From positions 1 through 19,907 of the forward strand of contig CAYNYF010000082.1 of assembly GCA_964401385.1 (NCBI GenBank): DNA of 19,907 bases, written 5' to 3'. Source of the stretch: CAYNYF01 sp964401385. GTDB taxonomy: Bacteria > Planctomycetota > Phycisphaerae > SM23-33. This document shows, in pieces, positions 14,862 to 19,907 of this stretch (positions within the stretch are counted from its first letter, which is position 1; each line of letters starts with the position of its first letter). Made by a program: the position numbers and the translations under genes. A model generated the notes under the pieces. The model saw nothing but the letters and a program-made list of their open reading frames with translations. It was not told where the DNA came from and did no database searches.

Positions 14862-15908
14862 ATGAAATTCGCCGTTGGATATCAACTGGCCGATCCCGGC
14901 GAGGAATCGCTGGTTCAGATCGTTAGCGACTATCGCGATCGCGTCGCCGAGGTGTACTTCCCCTGGGCGGACCTCCCCTCCGGACGGGCCGCCCTGAGCA
15001 GCCGGCGCGGCTACACCGACTGGTCCGCCCAGGCCCGCGTGGAGGCCGACCTGAAGGCCTTCAGCGAGATGGGCGTCAAGCTGGACCTGCTGTTCAACGC
15101 CAACTGCTACGGCCGCTACGCCGCCAGCCAATACCTGGCGAACCAGGTTACCTCCGTGCTGGATCACCTGGAAGGGCTGCTAGGCGGGGTGGACGCGGTA
15201 ACCACCGCCTCGCCGGCGGTGGCCGCGGTCGTCAGGCGGGCCTTCCCCGGCGTCGAGGTGCGGGCGTCGGTGAACATGCGCATCGGCACCGTCGCGGCCA
15301 TGGGCTACGCCGCCGGGCTCTTCGACGGCTTCTGCGTCCAGCGCGACCGCAACCGCGACCTGGGCTACCTATCCGAGCTGAAGTCATGGGCGGACCGGAA
15401 CGGCAAGCGGCTTTACCTGCTGGCCAACAGCGGCTGTCTGGCCTTCTGCCCGGCGCAGGTCTTCCACGACAACCTGGTCGCCCACGAGGCGGAGATCGAC
15501 GAGACGGCCAACCTCGCCGGCTTCGCGCCGCACCTGTGCTGGGGCCTCTTCCGCGACCGGGCCAACTGGCCGGCGGTGCTCCAGGCAACCTGGGTCCGCC
15601 CGGAGGACCTGCACCACTACGAAGGCCTCTTCGACACCATCAAGCTGGCCACGCGGATGCACGCCCGCCCGCGGGCGGTGCTCCAGGCCTACGCCGAGGG
15701 CCGCTGGCGGGGCAACCTGCTGGACTTGTTCGAGCCGGGCTTCTCGCCCGCCTTCGCCCCCTACATTCTGGACAACGAGAGGTTCCCGACCGACTGGTTC
15801 GCCCGCACGTCCACCTGCGACCGCCGCTGCGACCGCTGCGACTACTGCGGCCGAGTGCTCCGGGAGATTCTCGTTCGCGTCGACCAGGGCGCGGCCCTGC
15901 AAACCTGA
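14862..15908 (+). CDS. U32-peptidase-family-like protein with a C-terminal cysteine cluster
   Basis: The 348-residue protein resembles the U32 peptidase superfamily, which includes UbiU/UbiV and tRNA or rRNA hydroxylation factors. Landmarks are LDLLFNANCYG near 75-84, VTTASPAVAAVVRRAFPG near 113-130, VRASVNMRIGTVAAMGY, and LYLLANSGCLAFCPAQVFHD near 184-203. FHDNLVAHE then follows. C192 and C196 lie in the family's CxxxC position, with C82 also present, so a 4Fe-4S cluster as in UbiU/UbiV is plausible. The C-terminus adds C319xxxC323xxC326xxC329 (TCDRRCDRCDYCG), a possible second metal site that ordinary U32 proteins lack as far as I know. AAGGAG lies 12 bases before ATG 14862. It follows the QueG-like gene by 22 bases and is surely co-transcribed. 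A joint Fe-S or radical-dependent modification of an unknown substrate is inferred. Peptidase activity is unlikely. Confidence 0.8.
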   Translation: MKFAVGYQLADPGEESLVQIVSDYRDRVAEVYFPWADLPSGRAALSSRRGYTDWSAQARVEADLKAFSEMGVKLDLLFNANCYGRYAASQYLANQVTSVLDHLEGLLGGVDAVTTASPAVAAVVRRAFPGVEVRASVNMRIGTVAAMGYAAGLFDGFCVQRDRNRDLGYLSELKSWADRNGKRLYLLANSGCLAFCPAQVFHDNLVAHEAEIDETANLAGFAPHLCWGLFRDRANWPAVLQATWVRPEDLHHYEGLFDTIKLATRMHARPRAVLQAYAEGRWRGNLLDLFEPGFSPAFAPYILDNERFPTDWFARTSTCDRRCDRCDYCGRVLREILVRVDQGAALQT

Positions 15909-15934
15909 CCGCCGGGCCGAGACCGGGCCGGCGG
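15909..15934. terminator. Bidirectional terminator between convergent genes
   Basis: CCGCCGGGCC - GAGACC - GGGCCGGCGG forms a 10-bp stem with one G/G mismatch, filling most of the 31-base gap between the U32-like stop and the PTS IIA stop. It serves both strands. There is no strong T-run on either side, so Rho or structure alone may finish termination. Confidence 0.6.
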
Positions 15935-15939
15935 ACCGT

Positions 15940-16419
15940 TCAAACATGGTTGGAGTGCGCTCGGCCGCCCTCGTAGCTGACGAACAGGTCGTGGACGACC
16001 TTGGCCGTCTCGGCCTCATCCAGCGCCTGGCGGAACCGCTGATCGGTCATCAGCCGGCTGATGCGGGCCAGGGCCTGAATGTGCGGGCCGGTCTTGTCCG
16101 GCGGGCTGGCCAGGAAAATCACGATCGTCACCGGCTTGCCGTCGATGCTCTCGAAGTCCAGCGGCTTGGCCGTCTTGCCGACCGCGATCACCAGCTCACT
16201 GACGGCCACGCACTTGCCGTGCGGAATCGCCAGCTCGCCGCCGATGCCGGTGGTGCGCGTGGCCTCCCGCTCCAGCGCCGCCTGGAGCATCAACTCGCGG
16301 TCGGTCAGCTTGCCGGCCGCGGCGACCAGGTCCACCATCTCCGCAATTACCCCCCGCTTGTCGGTTGCCGTCAGCGGAACCTTCACACAATCCGGCGAAA
16401 GAAAATCGGTCAAACGCAT
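15940..16419 (-). CDS. PTS EIIA-type (PtsN-like) phosphocarrier protein
   Basis: The 159-residue cytosolic protein is the EIIA domain of the fructose/nitrogen phosphotransferase class. It begins MRLTDFLSPDCVKVPL and has the phospho-acceptor His67 in ELAIPHGKC. The flanking family pattern is clear: ALEREATRTTGIGGELAIPH, then VIFLASPPDKTGPHIQALA and LARISRLMTD. Length and motif fit a PtsN-type regulator that takes phosphate from HPr or NPr and modulates metabolism or potassium transport. A free-standing EIIA of the fructose type is also possible. No HPr, EI or permease gene is in this window. AGGA lies about 8 bases before ATG (16419 on the plus strand). The gene is divergent from the M48 protease and convergent with the U32-like gene. 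Confidence 0.92.
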   Translation of the reverse strand: MRLTDFLSPDCVKVPLTATDKRGVIAEMVDLVAAAGKLTDRELMLQAALEREATRTTGIGGELAIPHGKCVAVSELVIAVGKTAKPLDFESIDGKPVTIVIFLASPPDKTGPHIQALARISRLMTDQRFRQALDEAETAKVVHDLFVSYEGGRAHSNHV

Positions 16420-16526
16420 CGCTACATCCTGTCGGGAACCACCTGAACTCCTCCGGTCGGACCCCTGCAAGAGCCCAATCGACCGGCACGGTCGTACCTG
16501 GCCGGCACGAGTATGCACAAACCTTG

Positions 16527-16555
16527 AATGTATCCCTGGCCGTGGGGCTTGGCAA
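16527..16555 (-). promoter_or_regulatory. Promoter for the PTS IIA gene, TTGCCA-17-TACATT
   Basis: On the minus strand TTGCCA (16555-16550) is followed after 17 bases by TACATT (16532-16527). Transcription would start near 16520 and leave a leader of about 100 bases before ATG 16419. The leader contains a small hairpin GACC-GGCAC-GGTC at 16481-16493. Confidence 0.55.
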
Positions 16556-16592
16556 CAGAAATTTCCCCGGCGCGGGCGGCCCTGAAAAGTTG

Positions 16593-16650
16593 GTAGGGCG
16601 GGGCTACGGCGACGCGGAAGCCCTGCGGCGGGGCGGTAGCCCCGCCCTAC
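16593..16650. repeat. 15-bp perfect inverted repeat (BIME-like) at repeat copy 2
   Basis: GTAGGGCGGGGCTAC at 16593-16607 is the exact reverse complement of GTAGCCCCGCCCTAC at 16636-16650, separated by 28 bases. The right arm belongs to the dispersed repeat and also pairs locally (GGCGGGGC-GGTA-GCCCCGCC), so two structures compete. The left arm looks like a second, inverted partial repeat unit. Confidence 0.85.
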
Positions 16651-16722
16651 ATTTATCGTTCGCGGCGTCCGCGGCTTGACGGAAAGGAAAAGATGGGTTG
16701 CTGCGCGACCCAGCCTGCGCCC
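16628..16722. repeat. REP-like dispersed repeat, copy 2
   Basis: This copy matches 3329-3425: the first 23 bases are identical and the following 72 align with about two bases of gap, including GCGGCTTGA and GGGTTGCTGCGC. The hairpin at 16694-16712 pairs TGGGTTGC with GCGACCCA around loop TGC. It lies upstream of the M48 protease gene and between divergent genes. A GGGCCAAAG stretch near 16743-16751 resembles the CGGCCAAAA that follows copy 1. Confidence 0.8.
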
Positions 16723-16778
16723 AGCCCCGGCCGCGGGCGGGCGGGCCAAAGTTTGGGTGCAACCGCCGCCCGCGTCCG

Positions 16779-16784
16779 TACAAT
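16779..16784 (+). promoter_or_regulatory. -10 box suggesting a leaderless M48 protease mRNA
   Basis: TACAAT at 16779-16784 is close to the consensus -10 and lies only 8 bases before ATG 16793. Transcription would start at or next to the start codon, and no Shine-Dalgarno is visible. The -35 is weak: TTGGGT at 16753-16758 is 20 bases away. Confidence 0.45.
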
Positions 16785-16792
16785 GTCGAGTC

Positions 16793-18199
16793 ATGCAGAT
16801 TCTCGTGGTGGCAGCTTTCGTGCTGGTGATCACGCTGATGGACGCACAGGCCGAGGCCGGCCCCGCCCCGTGGTGGACGCTGCTGCCGGCCGTGGGCGCG
16901 TACGTGCTCACGGCCTACCTGCTGACGCGGTGGAGCGCGTCGATCGGCCTTCGCCGGCTGATGCGCCCGGGCGGCGGCGGCCGCCTGGGGCGATTGCCGG
17001 CGGTGCTGGCCCTGGCCACGCAGGTGTACCTGCTGGCCGCCCTGGGCGGGCTGATGCTGGCCGGCTGGGGAAGCTGGATCGATACGTCCCTGCACCTGGA
17101 GCAGGTGCCGCTGGCCGGCCAGGCCCTGGCGCTGACGCCGTTCGTGGCGGCGCTGCTGGCGTTCTGGTGGGCGATCTACCCCCTGGACGCGGCCATGCGC
17201 CGGCGGCAGCGGGCGGAGATGGCCCTGTCCGGCGGGTCCGTGCTGCCGCTGTGGTCGCGACGGGGATACCTGTCTTTTCAGGCCCGCCACAATCTGCTGT
17301 TCGTGGCCGTGCCGGGTGCGCTGATCCTCATCGCCCTGGACCTGCCGCCGCTGCTGGTCAGTCGTCTCGGGCCGGCGGCGGCGACGGCCGTGGGGCTGAT
17401 CGCCGCCGGGGGCGTCTTCCTGCTCGCCCCGGCCATGCTCGTCCACGTCTGGCGGACGCGCCCGCTGCCGGCATCCCCGCTGCGGGATCGGCTGGAAGGC
17501 CTGTGCCGGCAAATCCGTCTGCGCTACCGCGACATCCTGATCTGGGAGACCCAGGGCGTGGTCGTCAACGCCGGGGTGATGGGCCTGATCGCCCCGGTGC
17601 GGTACGTGCTGCTCTCCGACGCCCTGCTGGCCAGCCTCGACGCCGAGGAGGTGGAGACCATCTTCGCCCACGAGGCCGGCCACGTCGTCCATCACCACAT
17701 TCTGTACATGGTGATCTTCACGGCCGCGGTGGGGATGCTGGTGACCGCGGCCGCGGAGATGCTCGGCATCGACCTGGACGCATCCGGGGCGGTGGGCAGG
17801 CTGCCGGTGCTGCTGGCGGCCGGCGCCCTGTGGGCGTGGTCGTTCGGCATATTGAGCCGGCGGTTCGAGCAGCAGGCCGACGTGTTCGCGGCCTCGGTGA
17901 CGGGGACGCACCCGGCCGACTTGCCCGACCGGCCGGAACTGACGCCGTCCGGGGCGGGCCTCTTCGGCAACGCCCTGATGGCGGTCGCCCGGCTGAACGG
18001 CATCCCGCCGACGCAGCGGAACTTCCGTCACGGCTCGATCGACCGGCGGGTGAAGCGCCTGGCCCGCCTGGCCGCAAGCGGCGCCGGCCGGGCAACCGTC
18101 GACGGCAACGTCCGCCGGATCAAGGCCGGCATCTGGGCGCTGCTCGCCGCCGGCATCGCCGCCACCACCTTCGCCAGCCGGCTCGGAGGCGGGTCGTAG
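16793..18199 (+). CDS. M48-family membrane zinc metalloprotease
   Basis: The 468-residue protein is a multi-pass membrane metalloprotease of the M48 (HtpX/Ste24) type. The zinc motif HExxH is FAHEAGHVVHHH at 291-302 (H293, E294, H297), and the third ligand is probably E359 in RRFEQQADVFAA with D363. Hydrophobic helices are visible near 4-18, 28-45, 70-92, 113-130, 167-190, 196-220, 303-320 and 336-354. The active site should face the cytoplasm, with a role in membrane protein quality control. Upstream RRYRDILIWETQGVVVNAGVMG-like strands (248-263) match the M48 pattern preceding the metal motif. ATG 16793 is chosen because it follows TACAAT by 8 bases and starts a hydrophobic segment; in-frame upstream codons run through the repeat. 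The neighbouring BNR gene starts 197 bases downstream, and no operon is evident. Confidence 0.9.
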   Translation: MQILVVAAFVLVITLMDAQAEAGPAPWWTLLPAVGAYVLTAYLLTRWSASIGLRRLMRPGGGGRLGRLPAVLALATQVYLLAALGGLMLAGWGSWIDTSLHLEQVPLAGQALALTPFVAALLAFWWAIYPLDAAMRRRQRAEMALSGGSVLPLWSRRGYLSFQARHNLLFVAVPGALILIALDLPPLLVSRLGPAAATAVGLIAAGGVFLLAPAMLVHVWRTRPLPASPLRDRLEGLCRQIRLRYRDILIWETQGVVVNAGVMGLIAPVRYVLLSDALLASLDAEEVETIFAHEAGHVVHHHILYMVIFTAAVGMLVTAAAEMLGIDLDASGAVGRLPVLLAAGALWAWSFGILSRRFEQQADVFAASVTGTHPADLPDRPELTPSGAGLFGNALMAVARLNGIPPTQRNFRHGSIDRRVKRLARLAASGAGRATVDGNVRRIKAGIWALLAAGIAATTFASRLGGGS

Positions 18200-18395
18200 G
18201 GGCTCTCTGAAAGCCGAGCTGGGGGGTGAGAACATGAAAGCGCGGCCCCGAGCCGCCACGTCACAGTGGTACCAGAGACGACTCCGGGCGGACCAGTCCC
18301 CTCGGTCTGAGGCAAGCGGCGGGGTGGCGTCCGCCGCGCGGATGTGGACAATGCGTCCAGCGCGGGACGCACCCGCGGCGGGAGACGAGCGCGAC

Positions 18396-19682
18396 ATGTT
18401 CAAGGTCCGGCCGCTTGCCAACGATTTCGTCACGGTCTACGAATCCCCCGATCCCGAGCGGATCTATTGCTACAGCCCGGGCCTGGCCCGCTGCCCCGGC
18501 GGGCGCCTGGTCGCCACACTCGACGCGGGCGGCGTGGGCGTCGCCGAGCTGCCCGGGCCGAAGGCCTCTCGCGATCCGAACCTGCGATCGTGGCAGGGCA
18601 AGATCTTCACCTCCGACGACCGCGGGCGGACGTGGACGCACCGCGCCGATTTCCCCTTCATCCACGCCCGCCCCCTCGCCGCCGGCGATTCGCTCTACGT
18701 CCTCGGCCACTTCGGCGACCTGACCATCATCCGCTCCGACGATGGCGGGGCGACCTGGACCGAGCCGAGCAGGCTCACCTGCGGCCAAAGCTGGCACCAG
18801 GCCCCCGCCAACGTCCACTACGCCAACGGCTGCGTGTACCTGGTCATGGAAAGGCGAGCCACCCGGGACGTCCGCACCTGGCCGGTCGGCGAGCTGGCGC
18901 CGGTGCTGATGCGGGCCCGGATCGACGACGACCTCACGCAGGCGGATAGCTGGACCTTCGCCACGGAACTGCCCTTCCGCCGGGCCGTGCCCGATGCCGA
19001 GGCCGACCCCGACCTGGACTACTTCGGCGTTCCCTTTTTCGATGCGCCGTATCCGGGGGGCTCGGATCCCGCCCCCGGGCGTAACTGCGCTCCGATCGGC
19101 TGGCTGGAAGCCAACGTGGTGCAGTTCACCGACCCGGATCATTACTGGTTCGACCCGGCCGGGGGGACCTTCCACCTGTGGATGCGGGCCCACACCGGCG
19201 GGGCCGGCTACGCCGCCATCGCCAGGGTCGTCGAGGCCGCCCCCGGCCGCGGGGGAATGACGACGATGCTCCAGACCGCACCCTCGGGAAAGAAGGTGCT
19301 GTACGTGCCCTGCCCCGGCGGCCAGATGAAGTTCCACATCCTCCGCGACGAGCCGACCGGGCTGTTCTGGCTGCTGAGCACGCAGGCGACCGACAGCATG
19401 AGACGCGCCGAGCGGCTGCCCGCGGACCGCTACGGCCTGCCCAACAACGAGCGCCGCCGGCTCCAGCTTCACTTCTCGACCAACTGCATCGACTGGTGCT
19501 TTGCCGGCTTGGTGGCCGTCGGCCCCGTCGAAAGGGCCTCCCGCCATTACGCCAGCATGGCCATCGACGGCGACGACCTGCACGTCCTCAGCCGCTCCGG
19601 CGACGCCCGCGCAAAGAACCCCCACGACGGCAACCTGATCACCTTCCACACGGTCAGGAACTTCCGCGAGCTGGTTTACTGA
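18396..19682 (+). CDS. BNR/sialidase-like repeat protein
   Basis: The 428-residue protein contains Asp-box repeats typical of BNR/sialidase propellers: SDDRGRTW at 73-80 and SDDGGATW at 114-121, plus a degenerate region near FSTNCIDWCFAG. The start is MFKVRPLANDFVTVYESP, and RIYCYSPGLARCPGGRLVATL opens the first blade. The usual sialidase FRIP/RIP arginine motif and the arginine triad are not evident, so exo-sialidase activity is not supported; other glycan or lyase roles are possible. There is no signal peptide, so it is probably cytosolic. ATG 18396 is preceded by GGAGACGAG at 10-15 bases. An in-frame ATG 18234 with a good GGGGGGTGAG ribosome site would add 54 low-complexity residues without a recognisable domain. 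The shorter start is preferred because the family similarity begins here, but the longer one cannot be excluded. Confidence 0.8.
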   Translation: MFKVRPLANDFVTVYESPDPERIYCYSPGLARCPGGRLVATLDAGGVGVAELPGPKASRDPNLRSWQGKIFTSDDRGRTWTHRADFPFIHARPLAAGDSLYVLGHFGDLTIIRSDDGGATWTEPSRLTCGQSWHQAPANVHYANGCVYLVMERRATRDVRTWPVGELAPVLMRARIDDDLTQADSWTFATELPFRRAVPDAEADPDLDYFGVPFFDAPYPGGSDPAPGRNCAPIGWLEANVVQFTDPDHYWFDPAGGTFHLWMRAHTGGAGYAAIARVVEAAPGRGGMTTMLQTAPSGKKVLYVPCPGGQMKFHILRDEPTGLFWLLSTQATDSMRRAERLPADRYGLPNNERRRLQLHFSTNCIDWCFAGLVAVGPVERASRHYASMAIDGDDLHVLSRSGDARAKNPHDGNLITFHTVRNFRELVY

Positions 19683-19738
19683 CCTTCACTCGGCTCCCCG
19701 CCGCCGGCCGCCGGTATCAGCGCAATCACCGGGGACGC

Positions 19739-19767
19739 TTGCCCGACATCTCTGTGGCCGGTAAGAT
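19739..19767 (+). promoter_or_regulatory. Promoter at the right end, TTGCCC-17-TAAGAT
   Basis: TTGCCC at 19739-19744, a 17-base spacer, and TAAGAT at 19762-19767 repeat the design seen before the VWA gene. GGGGAAAGG at 19784-19792 then precedes ATG 19795 by 2 to 4 bases. Confidence 0.6.
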
Positions 19768-19794
19768 AGAGGCGGTAACTGCTGGGGAAAGGCC

Positions 19795-19890
19795 ATGAAC
19801 GACCGTTTCGGCCAGGCGAACGGCCACGAAAGCAACCCGAAAAGCAGCCTGTCCTGCTCCGTAGAAAACCCCTCATGCGGCCAAGGTTGA
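19795..19890 (+). CDS. Possible 31-residue leader ORF at the window end
   Basis: ATG 19795 has a GGGGAAAGG ribosome site directly upstream and opens 31 codons before TGA 19888-19890. The peptide is MNDRFGQANGHESNPKSS plus a short Ser/Cys-rich end, with two Cys and no recognised domain. A second ATG at 19875 in another frame overlaps its end and stays open to the window edge (MRPRLTVRSAH so far). The small ORF could be a coupled leader peptide for that gene, a genuine small protein, or chance. About 26% of codons end in A or T, a weaker bias than in the large genes. Confidence 0.35.
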   Translation: MNDRFGQANGHESNPKSSLSCSVENPSCGQG

Positions 19891-19907
19891 CGGTTCGCTC
19901 GGCGCAT
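19875..19907 (+). CDS. Start of a gene running off the window (11 codons)
   Basis: ATG 19875 begins a frame with no stop before the end at 19907. It reads MRPRLTVRSAH, a basic start. No ribosome site is evident just upstream, so translation may depend on the preceding small ORF. Too little is visible to name a product. Confidence 0.25.
   Translation, partial: MRPRLTVRSAH

Noticed and set aside
15946..16446. Plus-strand frame over the PTS IIA gene
   Set aside because: The minus strand encodes a full EIIA with its active-site His; the plus frame has no domain.
18396..19682. True exo-sialidase
   Set aside because: The FRIP motif and arginine triad are not evident; only Asp boxes are seen.
1..19907. 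CRISPR array, tRNA, rRNA, transposase or phage genes
   Set aside because: No regularly spaced direct repeats, cloverleaf or rRNA-like stretch, or transposase/phage motifs were found by eye. The two repeats are dispersed, not arrayed. A covariance scan could still find a divergent tRNA.

Overview
The window is high-GC, gene-dense bacterial chromosome. It looks like Planctomycetota, most likely a Phycisphaerae-type lineage. The protein families point there: tandem DUF4159 modules, a membrane von Willebrand A protein with a glutamine-amidotransferase-like domain, several FG-GAP/VCBS propeller proteins, a YdjY lipoprotein, a BNR-repeat protein, 'PTTRP' linkers, and a PEP-CTERM-like tail ending in an arginine cluster. 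No phage, transposase, CRISPR, rRNA or tRNA was recognised. Taxonomy is inferred from family content only.

Layout. 31-2412 is a secreted prenyltransferase/squalene-cyclase-like toroid fused to two DUF4159 modules. 2516-3280 is a Tat-type exported Fe/Mn superoxide dismutase. After a REP-like repeat, 3510-4433 (N-acetylneuraminate-lyase family) and 4474-6687 (cytosolic 11-repeat FG-GAP protein) form a probable operon. 6688-7048 holds a minus-strand PEP-CTERM relic, two hairpins and a promoter. 7049-7975 is a lipoprotein with a secretin-like core. 8035-10533 (VWA membrane protein), a doubtful 37-codon ORF, 10665-11735 (YdjY domain fused to an acylphosphatase-like domain lacking its catalytic Arg) and 11747-13681 (seven-blade FG-GAP/ASPIC protein) run closely in series. 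13847-14839 (QueG-like Fe-S protein) and 14862-15908 (U32-peptidase-like protein) are a two-gene unit. It converges across a strong hairpin on the minus-strand PTS IIA gene (15940-16419). A second REP-like copy sits between that gene and the M48 membrane metalloprotease (16793-18199). 18396-19682 is a BNR/sialidase-like protein. The window ends with a strong promoter and a possible leader ORF.

How the genes may work together (inference). The aldolase, FG-GAP and BNR proteins suggest handling of complex glycans or sialic-acid-like sugars, but they are not in one operon. The QueG-like and U32-like pair is cysteine-rich and suggests Fe-S or radical chemistry on an unknown substrate. The VWA, YdjY and FG-GAP genes look like a cell-envelope cluster. 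Recurrent promoter-like sequences have a TTGCC-type -35 with 17-base spacing, and one or two starts may be leaderless.

The most unusual items are the YdjY/pseudo-acylphosphatase fusion, the QueG-like/U32-like pair, the paired REP-like repeats whose hairpin is preserved by matching changes, and the orphan PEP-CTERM tail.
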